NCBI RefSeq assembly: GCF_000419605.1
Contig: NZ_ATTI01000001.1
Span: 2,762,501 to 2,826,500 of the forward strand
DNA from: Sphingomonas phyllosphaerae 5.2
GTDB lineage: Bacteria > Pseudomonadota > Alphaproteobacteria > Sphingomonadales > Sphingomonadaceae
Length of the DNA stretch: 64,000 nt
Reading direction: 5' to 3'
This document shows positions 34,764-44,422 of this stretch, piece by piece. The translations under genes were made by a program, and so were the position numbers. Numbering within the stretch: position 1 is the first letter of the stretch; each line of letters begins with the position of its first letter. The notes beneath the pieces were generated by a model. The model saw nothing but the letters and a program-made list of their open reading frames with translations. It ran no database searches and was not told the DNA's origin.

Positions 34764-36251
34764 TCAGAAGCCGGCGTAGTCGCTAAAGCGCGTGATCGTC
34801 GGGTCGAACTTCAACACCACCTTGCCGGTGGCGCCGTGGCGCTGCTTGGCGACGATCAACTCGGCAAGGCCGTAGACACGCTCCATGTCGGCCGCCCAGC
34901 GCGCGTGATCCTCGAACACCTTCGCCTCATCGCCTTCCATCGGACGCTTCGGCTCGCGCTGCGCGGTGTAATAATCCTCTCGGAAGACGAACCACACCAT
35001 GTCGGCGTCCTGCTCGATCGATCCCGATTCGCGCAGATCCGACAGCATCGGGCGCTTGTCCTCGCGGCTTTCCACCGCACGGCTCAGCTGCGACAGCGCC
35101 AGCACCGGGACGTTCATGTCCTTGGCCAACGTCTTCAGCCCGCGCGAGATTTCGGAAATTTCCTGCACGCGGTTGCCGTCGCCCTTGCCCGACCCGGTCA
35201 GCAGCTGGAGGTAATCGACCACCACCAGCCCGATCTCGTTGTTGTGGCGCCGCTGGAGCCGCCGGACACGGGTGTGAAGCGACGCGATCGTCAGGCCGCC
35301 GGTATCGTCGATGAAGAACGGCAGGTTTTCCAGCTCGGCCGCCGCCGCCGCCAGTTGCTCGAACTCGGCCTTGCTGATCTTGCCCATGCGCAGCGCCTCG
35401 GAACTGATCCGCGACTGTTCGGCCAGGATACGCGTCGCCAGCTGGTCGGCGCTCATTTCCAGGCTGAAGAACGCGACCTTCGCGCCGACCGACTTGGCCG
35501 GCGGGATGCCGTCGCGCATGTCGCGCATCCAGCGCTGCGCGGCGTTGAACGCGATGTTGGTGGCCAGCGAGGTCTTGCCCATGCCGGGGCGCCCGGCGAG
35601 GATCATCAGATCCGAGTGGTGCATGCCGCCGATCTTCGAGTTGATCGAATCGAGCCCGGTGGTGACGCCGCTGAGGTTCCCGCCCCAGTTCAGCGCCTTC
35701 TCCGCCATCTTCACGGCCGCTGTACTGGCCTGCGCGAAGCTCTTGACGCTGTTCTCGGCACCGCCGTCCGCGGCGACGCGGTAGAGCTCTTCCTCCGCGG
35801 CCTCGATCTGCGCGCGCGGGTTCACTTCCTCGCTGGTGTCCATCGCGCGATCGACCATCGAATGACCGACCGACACGAGCGTGCGCAACATCGCGAGGTC
35901 GTAGATCTGCGTCGCGAACTGCCGCGCGCCGATCAGCCCCGCGCCCGAGCCGGTCAGGCTGGCAAGATAGGCGACCCCGCCCAGCTCCTTGATCCCCTCG
36001 TCCGCCTCGAACATCGGCCGCAGCGTGACGGGGGTGGCCAGCATGTCCTGCGCGCGCAGCCCCTTGATCGCGGCGAAGATTCGCCCGTGGACCGGTTCGT
36101 AGAAGTGCATGGGCTCCAGCCGGTCGACGATGTCGTCGGCAAGGCGATTGTCGATCATCATCGCGCCCAGCATCGCCGCCTCCGCCTCCACGTTGCGCGG
36201 CAGGTGGACGGGTTCGGCCGGGGCCGCGTGAGGAAATGCCAGAGTCGCCAT
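34764..36251 (-). CDS. dnaB: Replicative DNA helicase DnaB
   Basis: A 495-residue hexameric helicase that unwinds DNA at the replication fork. The N-terminal domain (residues about 20-130) opens RNVEAEAAMLGAMMIDN. The RecA-type motor carries Walker A AGRPGMGKTSLA, FFSLEMSADQLA, the DYLQLLTG motif with the acidic Walker B residue, LSQLSRAVESREDKRP with the sensor and Arg finger, and LRESGSIEQDADMVWF. The ending AELIVAKQRHGATGKVVL is canonical. No intein or insertion is present. It is divergent from the UPF0262 gene. Confidence 0.98.
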   Translation of the reverse strand: MATLAFPHAAPAEPVHLPRNVEAEAAMLGAMMIDNRLADDIVDRLEPMHFYEPVHGRIFAAIKGLRAQDMLATPVTLRPMFEADEGIKELGGVAYLASLTGSGAGLIGARQFATQIYDLAMLRTLVSVGHSMVDRAMDTSEEVNPRAQIEAAEEELYRVAADGGAENSVKSFAQASTAAVKMAEKALNWGGNLSGVTTGLDSINSKIGGMHHSDLMILAGRPGMGKTSLATNIAFNAAQRWMRDMRDGIPPAKSVGAKVAFFSLEMSADQLATRILAEQSRISSEALRMGKISKAEFEQLAAAAAELENLPFFIDDTGGLTIASLHTRVRRLQRRHNNEIGLVVVDYLQLLTGSGKGDGNRVQEISEISRGLKTLAKDMNVPVLALSQLSRAVESREDKRPMLSDLRESGSIEQDADMVWFVFREDYYTAQREPKRPMEGDEAKVFEDHARWAADMERVYGLAELIVAKQRHGATGKVVLKFDPTITRFSDYAGF

Positions 36252-36346
36252 CCCCCAGCCTATAGCCGCACGGCCCGCCGCCGGAAACGCGCTTGCGATG
36301 AAGCGGCCTGTGGAAATCGCGGACGATCGTCTCTATCGCCACGCGG

Positions 36347-36829
36347 ATGGCCGATCCGCGGATCATCGACATCACATTGGACGAGCACACGATCCTGTGG
36401 CGCTCGGCCGATATCGAGCAGGAACGGCGGATCGCGATCTTCGACCTGATCGAGGCCAATCATTTCGCGCCGCAGCGCGCGCATGCCGACGGCTATGCCG
36501 GGCCCTATCGCGTGACGCTGGGCGTCGAGGAAGGTCGGCTGGCGATCGCCATCGCGCGCGAGGATGGCGCGCATTTGGAGATGCTGGTGCTGGGGCTGGC
36601 GCGTTTCCGCCGCCCGATCCGCGACTATTTCGCGATCTGCGACAGCTATTTCCAGGCGATCCGCCAGTCCACGCCGGCGCAGATCGAGACCGTCGACATG
36701 GCACGCCGCGGCATCCACAACGACGCCGCCGAGCTGCTGCGCGAGCGGCTCGACGGCAAGATCCATATCGATTTCGACACGGCGCGGCGGCTGTTCACGC
36801 TGATCTGCGTCCTGCACATCAAGGCTTGA
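36347..36829 (+). CDS. UPF0262 family protein
   Basis: A 160-residue protein of the alphaproteobacterial UPF0262 family. It opens RIIDITLDEHTILWRSADIEQERRIAI-type and has the conserved core GPYRVTLGVEEGRLAI, FRRPIRDYFAICDSYFQAI and MARRGIHNDAAELLRERL, ending FTLICVLHIKA. The function is unknown; the family is nearly restricted to alphaproteobacteria. It lies ten bases before the GH25 gene and may be cotranscribed with it and cdd. Confidence 0.92.
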   Translation: MADPRIIDITLDEHTILWRSADIEQERRIAIFDLIEANHFAPQRAHADGYAGPYRVTLGVEEGRLAIAIAREDGAHLEMLVLGLARFRRPIRDYFAICDSYFQAIRQSTPAQIETVDMARRGIHNDAAELLRERLDGKIHIDFDTARRLFTLICVLHIKA

Positions 36830-36839
36830 GATACATATC

Positions 36840-37529
36840 ATGTGGGGTTTGGGACGGCTCGTGCTGTTTCTGGCGGCGTTTGCGCTGGCCGGCGTCGCGG
36901 GATGGCGACTCGCGATGCGCTGGACGCCGTCGCTGGAGCGCTATCCCGTGCAGGGCGTCGACGTTTCGGAGACGACCGGCACGATCGTGTGGCCGGTGCT
37001 GAAGGGCGCCGGCGCGCAATTCGGCTATGCGGTGGCGACCGTGGGCGCGACGACCCGCGACCGCAACTTCCAGGCGAACTGGGACGCGATGGCGCGCGTC
37101 GGCATGAAGCGCGGCGCGATGCACGTCTTCTCGTTCTGCCAGTCGCCGCGCGTGCAGGGCGACGTGTTCAATACCGTCGTGCCGCGCGATCTGCGCGCGC
37201 TGCCCGCGACGATCGACTTCGCCTACGATCCGCAGTGCGGCGACCGCCCGGAGCGGGCCGCGCTGTTGGCGGGCGTGCGCGCGATGATCGAGCGGGTCGA
37301 GGCGCATACCGGCACCGCCGTGATCCTGCGCATCGCCCCCGACGTGGAAGGCGACTACCACCTGACCGAGGCGATCGACCGGCGTTGGTGGGCGGTGGGC
37401 AATTTCCTGAAGCCGGGCTATGGCGCGCGCGGCTGGACGATCTGGCGCGCGAGCGATGTGCGCCGCATCGACGGCGTGCAGGGCCCGGTCGACTGGAACG
37501 TGGCCGTACAAGGAGCCTTTGCGCGATGA
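36840..37529 (+). CDS. GH25 lysozyme-like protein lacking the catalytic Glu
   Basis: A 229-residue protein with an N-terminal membrane anchor or signal (LVLFLAAFALAGVAGWRLA) and a GH25 muramidase barrel. The first strand YPVQGVDVSETTG carries the conserved Asp41 and the second region keeps FGYAVATVGATTRDRNFQANW. In active GH25 enzymes the fourth strand reads D-x-E; here it is IDFAYD, with Asp126 but Ala128 where the acid Glu should be. The C-terminal part (GWTIWRASDVRRIDGVQGPVDWNV) keeps the substrate-groove motifs. It may be a peptidoglycan-binding pseudoenzyme or use another acid. Its stop overlaps the cdd start (ATGA). Confidence 0.82.
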   Translation: MWGLGRLVLFLAAFALAGVAGWRLAMRWTPSLERYPVQGVDVSETTGTIVWPVLKGAGAQFGYAVATVGATTRDRNFQANWDAMARVGMKRGAMHVFSFCQSPRVQGDVFNTVVPRDLRALPATIDFAYDPQCGDRPERAALLAGVRAMIERVEAHTGTAVILRIAPDVEGDYHLTEAIDRRWWAVGNFLKPGYGARGWTIWRASDVRRIDGVQGPVDWNVAVQGAFAR

Positions 37530-37975
37530 CCGACGAAGCAATGCGCCTGATCGCCGCCGCGCGTACCGCCGCCCGCCACGCGCACGCGCCCTATTCGCGC
37601 TTCGCGGTCGGCGCGGCGGTGCTGCTGACGGATGGCAGCATCGTGACGGGCGCCAATGTCGAGAACGCCAGCTACGGCTTGTCGCTGTGCGCCGAAACGG
37701 TGGCGATCGCGACCGTGTCTGCTCAGGGGCGGCTGCGCGAGGTCGTCGCGGTCGGGGTGATCGGCGGGCTGATGGACGCCGCAGGCCAGGTGACCGGCGA
37801 CACGCCGGTGCGACCGTGCGGGCGCTGCCGGCAGGTATTGAACGAAGCCGCGCAGCTCGGCGGGCGCGACCTGGGCGTACATTGCGCGGGCGCGGACGGG
37901 GATGACGTGGCGAGCTATCGACTCAGCGAGTTGCTCCCCGATGCGTTCGGGCCAGCCGATCTCGGCATCGCCTGA
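37526..37975 (+). CDS. cdd: Cytidine deaminase
   Basis: A 149-residue zinc enzyme of the small, tetrameric class that deaminates cytidine and deoxycytidine. Zinc ligands and the catalytic Glu are in SLCAETVAI (Cys55, Glu57) and RPCGRCRQ (Cys98, Cys101). The opening YSRFAVGAAVLLTDG and NVENASYG nucleoside-binding segments are standard. It overlaps the GH25 gene by four bases. With nupC in the window it would support nucleoside salvage. Confidence 0.97.
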   Translation: MTDEAMRLIAAARTAARHAHAPYSRFAVGAAVLLTDGSIVTGANVENASYGLSLCAETVAIATVSAQGRLREVVAVGVIGGLMDAAGQVTGDTPVRPCGRCRQVLNEAAQLGGRDLGVHCAGADGDDVASYRLSELLPDAFGPADLGIA

Positions 37976-38050
37976 TCCGACGCCAGCGCGGGCGTCCCGA
38001 TGCGATGACGAACGTCGCGGCGCCCTTCCTTCGCAGCGGCGGCAGCCGGA

Positions 38051-38134
38051 TGGTGCGGGCGGTCGGACTCGAACCGACATGTATTGCTACGGCAGATTTT
38101 GAGTCTGCTGCGTCTACCATTTCGCCACGCCCGC
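38051..38134 (-). tRNA. tRNA-Leu (CAA)
   Basis: An 84-base class II tRNA with encoded CCA. The acceptor arms are GCGGGCG/CGCCCGC, the anticodon stem GCAGA/TCTGC closes the loop CTCAAAA (anticodon CAA), a long variable arm follows, and the T arm is GTCGG-TTCGAGT-CCGAC. All stems pair. Confidence 0.96.
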
Positions 38135-38241
38135 GCGTGCGACCGGGCGGCCTATACGGCAGAGATATGACGATGGCTAGGTGTCGCCGTCTTGACCCGT
38201 CGCCCGCTTACACGTCATCGGAATCCGCATAGGAGAGACGC

Positions 38242-40170
38242 ATGAGTGACACCGTGTACCCCGCCCCCACCGGAACCGGCGACAGCATCGACCGCACCGG
38301 AGCCGATGCTGCGTGGCAGCGCGCGGTCGCCGATCCCGACGGCTTCTGGCGCGAGGAGGCACGACGGATCGACTGGATCACGCCGTTCACGCAAGTGAAG
38401 GACACGTCGTTCGACGAGGCCGACTTCCGCATCCGCTGGTTCGCGGACGGCACGCTCAACGTCTCCGCCAATTGCGTCGATCGCCACCTTGCGACGCGCG
38501 GCGACCAGACCGCGATCGTCTGGGAAGGCGACGAGCCCGGCGAGACCAAGACGCTCACCTATCGCGAGCTGCACCGCGACATGTGCCGGTTTGCCAATGT
38601 CCTGAAGAAGCTGGGCGTGAAGAAGGGCGACCGGGTCACGCTCTACCTGCCGATGATCGCGGAGGCGGCGGCGGCGATGCTCGCCTGCACGCGGATCGGC
38701 GCGATCCACTCGATCGTGTTCGGCGGCTTCTCCCCCGACAGCCTCGCGAACCGCATCCAGGATTGCGACTCGAGCGTCGTGATCTGCGCCGACGAAGGCT
38801 GTCGCGGCGGCAAGCGCGTGCCGTTGAAGGCCAATGTCGACAAGGCGCTGGCACACTGCCCCGGCGTCGGGCACGTGCTGGTCATCCGTCGCACCGGCGG
38901 CGATGTCGCCATGACCGAGGGCCGCGACCTGTGGCTGCACGATGCGCTGTGCGACGTCGAGGACGATTGCGCGCCCGAGCCGATGAACGCCGAGGACCCG
39001 CTGTTCATCCTCTACACCTCGGGATCGACCGGCAAGCCCAAGGGCGTGCTCCACACCACCGGCGGCTACCTGCTGTGGGTGACCAAGACGTTCAAGGACG
39101 TGTTCGACTATCGCGACGGCGAATTGTTCTGGTGCACCGCCGATATCGGCTGGGTCACCGGGCACAGCTATGTCGTCTATGGTCCGCTGGCCAACGGCGC
39201 GACGACGGTGATGTTCGACGGCGTGCCCAATTATCCCGATCACGGGCGCTTGTGGGAGACGATCGACCGGCTCGGCGTCAACATCCTCTACACCGCCCCC
39301 ACTGCGATCCGCGCGCTGATGCGCGAGGGCGACGACTGGGTCACACAGCATCGCCGCACCTCGCTGCGGCTGCTCGGCACCGTCGGCGAGCCGATCAATC
39401 CGGAGGCGTGGAACTGGTATTACCGCGTCGTCGGCGACGAGCGTTGCCCGATCGTCGACACGTGGTGGCAGACCGAGACCGGCGGCATCCTGATCTCACC
39501 CCTGCCCTATGCGACCGACCTGAAGCCCGGCTCCGCGACGAAGCCGCTGCCGGGCGTCCAGCCGCAGATCGTCGATGCCGACGGCGCGGTGCTGGACGGC
39601 GCGACAGCGGGCAATCTGTGCCTGATCGACAGCTGGCCCGGCATGATGCGCACGGTGTGGGGCGATCACGAGCGCTTCTTCCAGACCTATTTCAGCACCT
39701 ACCCCGGAAAGTATTTCACCGGCGACGGCTGCCGGCGCGATGCCGATGGATATTACTGGATCACCGGGCGGGTCGACGACGTCATCAACGTCTCCGGCCA
39801 CCGCATGGGCACCGCAGAGGTCGAATCGGCGCTGGTGTCGCATACGAACGTCGCGGAGGCCGCAGTGGTCGGCATGCCGCACGAGGTGAAGGGTCAGGGC
39901 ATCTACGCGTTCGTGACGCTCAACGCCGGCGTCGCGCCGTCCGACGACCTGCGCACCGAACTGCGGCAGTGGGTGAGGAACGAGATCGGGCCGATCGCCA
40001 GCCCGGACGCGCTGCAGTTCGCGCCCGGCCTGCCCAAGACCCGCTCGGGCAAGATCATGCGCCGCATCCTGCGCAAGATCGCCGAGAACGACACCGGCAG
40101 CCTCGGCGACACCTCGACGCTGGCCGACCCGTCGGTGGTCGACACGCTGGTGGCGGAACGGGTGCGGTAG
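38242..40170 (+). CDS. acs: Acetyl-CoA synthetase
   Basis: A 642-residue AMP-forming enzyme that makes acetyl-CoA from acetate, ATP and CoA. The core motifs are [10 protein letters not shown] (P-loop-like), [33 protein letters not shown] and the C-terminal [11 protein letters not shown], whose Lys is the regulatory acetylation site in Salmonella Acs. The length and the WTCADIGWV-like segment ([14 protein letters not shown]) separate it from propionyl-CoA synthetase. AGGAGAG precedes the ATG. A palindromic repeat follows the stop. Confidence 0.98.
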   Translation: MSDTVYPAPTGTGDSIDRTGADAAWQRAVADPDGFWREEARRIDWITPFTQVKDTSFDEADFRIRWFADGTLNVSANCVDRHLATRGDQTAIVWEGDEPGETKTLTYRELHRDMCRFANVLKKLGVKKGDRVTLYLPMIAEAAAAMLACTRIGAIHSIVFGGFSPDSLANRIQDCDSSVVICADEGCRGGKRVPLKANVDKALAHCPGVGHVLVIRRTGGDVAMTEGRDLWLHDALCDVEDDCAPEPMNAEDPLFILYTSGSTGKPKGVLHTTGGYLLWVTKTFKDVFDYRDGELFWCTADIGWVTGHSYVVYGPLANGATTVMFDGVPNYPDHGRLWETIDRLGVNILYTAPTAIRALMREGDDWVTQHRRTSLRLLGTVGEPINPEAWNWYYRVVGDERCPIVDTWWQTETGGILISPLPYATDLKPGSATKPLPGVQPQIVDADGAVLDGATAGNLCLIDSWPGMMRTVWGDHERFFQTYFSTYPGKYFTGDGCRRDADGYYWITGRVDDVINVSGHRMGTAEVESALVSHTNVAEAAVVGMPHEVKGQGIYAFVTLNAGVAPSDDLRTELRQWVRNEIGPIASPDALQFAPGLPKTRSGKIMRRILRKIAENDTGSLGDTSTLADPSVVDTLVAERVR

Positions 40171-40178
40171 GCTCCCGC

Positions 40179-40255
40179 CGTCATTGCGAGCGTAGCGAAG
40201 CGATCCAGAGCCGGATCAGGACGCCCTGGATTGCTTCACTGTGCTCGCAATGACG
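40179..40255. repeat. Palindromic intergenic repeat, complete copy
   Basis: Two 30-base arms in inverted orientation (40179-40208 and 40226-40255), beginning CGTCATTGCGAG and ending CTCGCAATGACG, separated by a 17-base spacer. It occupies the gap between the convergent acs and queH genes and could act as a bidirectional terminator when transcribed. Related copies occur near 48.0 kb and 41.0 kb. Confidence 0.85.
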
Positions 40256-40256
40256 A

Positions 40257-40919
40257 TTATTTTGCGGCTTCTTCGCCGTAGAACATCTCGCCCATGCGGA
40301 TCTCTTCGCGCCCCTGCGACACGCGGTGCGCGTTGGTATCGCGCAGCGAATAGACGCAGCCGCAATATTCCTGCTGGTAGAAATGCTCGCGCTTCGAAAT
40401 CTCGATCATGCGCGCCGCACCGCCGCCCTTGCGCCAGTTGAAGGTCCAATAGGCGATGTCGGGATAATGCGCCGCCGCGCGCTCGCCGCAGTCGTTGATC
40501 TGCGTCATGTTCTTCCAGCGCGAAATCCCCAGCGACGAGGTGATGACGGGAAAGCCATGTTCGTGCGCATAAAGCGCGGTCCGCTCGAAACGCATGTCGA
40601 AGCACATCGTGCACCGCGCGCCACGTTCCGGCTCGAACTCCATCCCGCGCGCCCGCCTGAACCAGTTGACGGTGTCGTAATCGGCATCGACGAAAGGAAT
40701 ATCGTGCTTTTCGGCAAAGCGGATATTCTCCTCCTTGCGCAGGATATATTCGTCCTTGGGGTGAATGTTCGGGTTGTAGAAGAAGATCGTATAGTCGATC
40801 CCGCTGGCGGTCATCGCCTCCATTACCTCGCCCGAACAAGGCGCGCAGCACGAATGGAGCAGCACCTTCTTGTGCCCGTCGGGTGGGGTCAGCAGCGGGC
40901 GGTCGTAGTCGGTCGTCAT
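40257..40919 (-). CDS. queH: Epoxyqueuosine reductase QueH
   Basis: A 220-residue protein of the QueH (DUF208) family, the non-cobalamin enzyme that reduces epoxyqueuosine to queuosine in tRNA, replacing QueG. It carries the Fe-S and metal cysteines HSCCAPCSG (Cys24, 25, 28), RCTMCFDMR, and the late EYCGCVYS, with [11 protein letters not shown] and [11 protein letters not shown] typical of the family. The start is an internal ATG (MTTDYDRP) rather than an upstream one that adds an Arg-rich leader. Its stop abuts the palindromic repeat. Confidence 0.95.
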   Translation of the reverse strand: MTTDYDRPLLTPPDGHKKVLLHSCCAPCSGEVMEAMTASGIDYTIFFYNPNIHPKDEYILRKEENIRFAEKHDIPFVDADYDTVNWFRRARGMEFEPERGARCTMCFDMRFERTALYAHEHGFPVITSSLGISRWKNMTQINDCGERAAAHYPDIAYWTFNWRKGGGAARMIEISKREHFYQQEYCGCVYSLRDTNAHRVSQGREEIRMGEMFYGEEAAK

Positions 40920-41001
40920 GCGCGCCGCCTTAGCGGAAAAGCGCGGCCACGTCACCGCGCGCCGGACCTGCAAACAGCGCACGGCGATACAGGCCCGCCA
41001 T

Positions 41002-41031
41002 CGTCGATGCGAGCATAGCGAGGCAACTCAA
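41002..41031. repeat. Degenerate single arm of the palindromic repeat
   Basis: About 23 of 30 bases match the left arm of the 40179 copy, including TGCGAGC and TAGCGA. No right arm is present. It lies between queH and the HerA-like gene. Confidence 0.5.
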
Positions 41032-41073
41032 CGCGTCGCGATCCGGCGATGGACGACGCTCGTCCCTGCGCGG

Positions 41074-42690
41074 TCAACGCCGCATCAGGCCACCGAGCAC
41101 GCCGCGCATCACCTGCCCCAGCAGCCCGCCACCGCTGCCGGCGCGTCGCCGCGACGATCCGAACACCGCCTTGGTCACCTCGTTGGCGACGGCGCGGCCG
41201 ACGGCCGATGACGCGGAGCGCGTCGCCGACGTCATCGCACGGTTCCACGGGTCGCTCGCCGCCTCGCGCGTGGCGGTGCGTTGCGCGCGCTCGGCCTCGC
41301 GCGCGACGCGGGCGTCTTCCTTCGCCTGTACCGCCGCCGCCTTTTTCGCAGCGCTCGATGCACGCGCCGCCGCGACCGCAGCCGCCGCCTCCTGCGTCTT
41401 GGTCGCGAGCAGTTCCTCCGCCGATTCGCGGTCGACGAGCGTGTCGTATTTCGCGCCGATCGCGTCGGTCTGGATCAGCACGCGGCGCTCCTCGGGAGTC
41501 ACCGGACCGACGCGGCTGGCCGGCGGGCGGATCAGCGTGCGTTCGACCGGCGACGGCGCGCCATCGCTTTGCAGCAGTGAGACCAGCGCTTCGCCGGTCC
41601 GCAGTTCGGTGATCGCGGTCGCGACATCGACGCCGGGGTTCGCGCGGAACGTCTCGGCCGCGGCCTGCACGGCCTTGCGATCGCGCGGGGTGAAGGCGTT
41701 CAGCTTGTGCTGCACGCGGTTGCCGAGCTGTCCGGCGACCGCATCGGGCACGTCGATCGGGTTCTGCGTGATGAAAAAGACGCCCACGCCCTTCGACCGG
41801 ATCAATCGCACCACCTGCTCGATACGGTCGAGCAGCGCCGCCGGCGCCTCGTCGAACAGCAGATGCGCCTCGTCGAAGAAGAAGCACAGCTTGGGTTTGT
41901 CGAGATCGCCGACCTCGGGGAGATGCTCGAACAATTCGCCGAGCAGCCACAGCAGGAAGGTCGAATAAAGCTGCGGCGAGGCCATCAGCTTGTCGGCGGC
42001 GAGGATATTGACCAGCCCGCGCCCACGATCGTCGCTGCCGAACAGGTCGTCCAGCGCCAGCGCCGGCTCGCCGAAGAAATGCTCCGCGCCTTGCGCGCGC
42101 AGTTGCAGCAGCGAGCGCTGGATCGCGCCGACCGACTGTTTCGACACGTTGCCGTAGCGCGTCGTCAGTTCGTCGGCGCGCTCGGCACAATGCGCCAGCA
42201 TCGCCTGCAGGTCGTCGAGGTCGAGCAGCAGCAGCCCCTCTTCGTCCGCGACGTGGAAGGCGATCGTCAGCACGCCTTCCTGCACCGCGTTCAGCCCCAT
42301 CAGCCGCGCCAGCAGCAGCGGCCCCATCTCGCTGATCGTCGTGCGTACCGGATGCCCCTGCTCGCCGAACAGATCCCAGAATTGCACCGGCATGTCGGCA
42401 TAATGCCAGTCCGCCAGCCCGATCTCCGCGGCGCGCGCGGCGAAGGCGGCATGGGTCTTGGCGGTCGCCGATCCCGGCATCGCGAGCCCGGACAGGTCGC
42501 CCTTCACGTCGGCGAGGAAACAGGCGACGCCGGCGGCGGAGAAGCCCTCGACGATACCCTGCAAGGTCACGGTCTTGCCGGTGCCGGTCGCGCCTGCGAT
42601 CAACCCGTGGCGATTGGCGCGCGCCAGTTCCAGCCGTTGCGGTGACGCTCCACCCTCGCCTGCGCCGATGAAAATGCCGCCGTCTGCCAT
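41074..42690 (-). CDS. HerA-like ATPase, DUF853 (YjgR) family
   Basis: A 538-residue P-loop ATPase of the FtsK/HerA superfamily. Walker A is GATGTGKT (residues 33-40), a VKGDLSGLA segment follows, and Walker B is [30 protein letters not shown] is the sensor region, and [18 protein letters not shown] is diagnostic of DUF853/YjgR. The C-terminal 110 residues are a charged Ala/Arg coiled region ending in a glycine-rich membrane-like tail ([19 protein letters not shown]). The family's role is unknown; a DNA- or protein-pumping motor is inferred. The start is an ATG ten codons inside a longer frame. Confidence 0.9.
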   Translation of the reverse strand: MADGGIFIGAGEGGASPQRLELARANRHGLIAGATGTGKTVTLQGIVEGFSAAGVACFLADVKGDLSGLAMPGSATAKTHAAFAARAAEIGLADWHYADMPVQFWDLFGEQGHPVRTTISEMGPLLLARLMGLNAVQEGVLTIAFHVADEEGLLLLDLDDLQAMLAHCAERADELTTRYGNVSKQSVGAIQRSLLQLRAQGAEHFFGEPALALDDLFGSDDRGRGLVNILAADKLMASPQLYSTFLLWLLGELFEHLPEVGDLDKPKLCFFFDEAHLLFDEAPAALLDRIEQVVRLIRSKGVGVFFITQNPIDVPDAVAGQLGNRVQHKLNAFTPRDRKAVQAAAETFRANPGVDVATAITELRTGEALVSLLQSDGAPSPVERTLIRPPASRVGPVTPEERRVLIQTDAIGAKYDTLVDRESAEELLATKTQEAAAAVAAARASSAAKKAAAVQAKEDARVAREAERAQRTATREAASDPWNRAMTSATRSASSAVGRAVANEVTKAVFGSSRRRAGSGGGLLGQVMRGVLGGLMRR

Positions 42691-42702
42691 CCGCCGCGTC
42701 CC

Positions 42703-42738
42703 AAACAAAAGAGCCGCCACACCATGCGGTGCGGCGGC
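42703..42738 (-). terminator. Rho-independent terminator after degP
   Basis: An 11-base stem with one mismatch (GCCGCCGCACC/GGTGTGGCGGC on the minus strand) closes on a GCAT loop and is followed by TCTTTTGTTT. It ends the degP transcript 30 bases after the stop. Confidence 0.85.
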
Positions 42739-42768
42739 CCGTTTGACCAGTGTCGCCCGGCGTACGCC

Positions 42769-44322
42769 TTACTTGATCTTCACCGCCATGAAGACGCCGC
42801 TGGTGCGCCCGCGCGTCAGGTTGAGCAGCACCGATGGCCGCCCCGCCGATTTCGCCGCGGCGACGATCCGCGCGACGTCCGCCGCGGTGCGCACCGGCTG
42901 CGAATTCACCGCGGAGATCACGTCGCCTCGCTTCAGCTTCTGCCCGGCGTCGCTGGACGGATCGACCGCCCCGACCACCACGCCCTGCACCGTCGAGTCG
43001 ACACCAAGCGAGCGCGCGATCTGCGGAGTCAGCGGTTGTACCGCGATCCCGATCGAGCTGGACGCCGGCGCTGTCTGCGTACCGCTGTCGTCGTCGCCCG
43101 GCAGCCCGTCTTCACCGTCCTCACCGCCGGTCAATGCGGCGATCTGATCGTCGGTCGGCCGCGTCGTGACCGTCGCGTTCAGCGTCTGGCGCTTGCCGTC
43201 GCGGATCACGTCGAGGCGGATTGACGAACCCGGCGCCGCATTCGCGACCAGCGACGACAGCGTCCGCTCCGGCGTCACCGCCTCGCCGTTGATCGCCACC
43301 ACGACGTCGCCCGCGCGCAGCCCCGCCTTCGCGCCCGGACCACCCGGCTCGACGCGACCGATGATCTCGCCCTGGTCCTTGGGGAGGCCCAGCGCGCCGG
43401 CGATGTCGTCGGTCATCCGCTGAATACCGACGCCGAGATAGCCGCGCTTGACCGTGTCACCCTTCATCAGCGTGGCGAGGATCGGCTTGGCCTCGGTCGC
43501 AGGGATCGCGAAACCGATGCCGATATTGCCGCCCGACTGCGAATAGATCTGGCTGTTGATGCCGATCACTTCGCCGTTCAGGTTGAACATCGGACCGCCC
43601 GAGTTGCCCTGGTTGATCGCAGCGTCGGTCTGGATGAACGTGTCGAACGGACCCGGCTGACCGGTCGAACGATGCACCGCGGAGACGATGCCCGCGGTCA
43701 CCGTGCCGCCCAAACCGAACGGCTGGCCGATCGCGACGACCCAGTCGCCGACGCGGGCTCGGGTCGAATCGCCCAGCTTCACGAACGGCAGCGGGGTCGG
43801 CGAAACGATCTTCAGCACCGCCAGATCCGAAGTCGGATCGCGGCCGATCAGCTTCGCCTTATATTCCTTGCGATCCTGCAGCGTAACGGTGATCGACTCG
43901 ACCGTCGCGCCCTTGGCCGCCGGGGCGATGACGTGGTTGTTGGTCACGACATAACCGTCCGCCGAGATCAGGAAGCCCGATCCGAGCGACTGGCCTTCGC
44001 GGGTCACCGGCGCGCCACCACCACCGCCGCCGCCGCCGAACTGGCCGAACAGGTCGCCGAACGGCGTACCGGCGAAGGGATTCGCCTGCTGCTGGACGGT
44101 CACCTTCTGGGTAGTGGAGATGTTGACCACCGCCGGCTGGAGCTTGGCGACCATGTCGGCGAAGCTCATCGGTGCCCCGCCACGCGGCGCGGCGGCGCTG
44201 ATCGCGCCCGGTTCGTTTTGCGCGATCTGGGCGGTCGCCGGATTCTGGAAGGCCAGGGACGCCGCAGTGCCGCCAAGCAAAAGGGCGCCGGTCAGGGCGT
44301 AAGCATAACGCACGGTTTTCAT
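42769..44322 (-). CDS. degP: Do-family periplasmic serine protease (DegP/HtrA)
   Basis: A 517-residue envelope protease-chaperone. A signal peptide occupies about the first 30 residues. The trypsin-like domain has His130 (VTNNHV), Asp166 (PTSDLAVL) and Ser241 (QGNSGGPM), with a poly-Gly loop near residues 96-103 in the LA-loop region. Two PDZ domains follow (about 285-385, starting GYLGVGIQRM, and about 415-515), separated by an acidic Gly/Asp linker. The arrangement suits misfolded-protein turnover in the periplasm. It has its own terminator and lies downstream of hflK-hflC, a common alphaproteobacterial order. Confidence 0.96.
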   Translation of the reverse strand: MKTVRYAYALTGALLLGGTAASLAFQNPATAQIAQNEPGAISAAAPRGGAPMSFADMVAKLQPAVVNISTTQKVTVQQQANPFAGTPFGDLFGQFGGGGGGGGAPVTREGQSLGSGFLISADGYVVTNNHVIAPAAKGATVESITVTLQDRKEYKAKLIGRDPTSDLAVLKIVSPTPLPFVKLGDSTRARVGDWVVAIGQPFGLGGTVTAGIVSAVHRSTGQPGPFDTFIQTDAAINQGNSGGPMFNLNGEVIGINSQIYSQSGGNIGIGFAIPATEAKPILATLMKGDTVKRGYLGVGIQRMTDDIAGALGLPKDQGEIIGRVEPGGPGAKAGLRAGDVVVAINGEAVTPERTLSSLVANAAPGSSIRLDVIRDGKRQTLNATVTTRPTDDQIAALTGGEDGEDGLPGDDDSGTQTAPASSSIGIAVQPLTPQIARSLGVDSTVQGVVVGAVDPSSDAGQKLKRGDVISAVNSQPVRTAADVARIVAAAKSAGRPSVLLNLTRGRTSGVFMAVKIK

Positions 44323-44422
44323 GTCCTTTTGGTCACCCGATCCGAAAGTGATGAATATTCTGCATCTTGTGCCGCAATCGCGATGAACGGCGTTTGAATA
44401 TGAACGACGTCGTCAGCACGAA

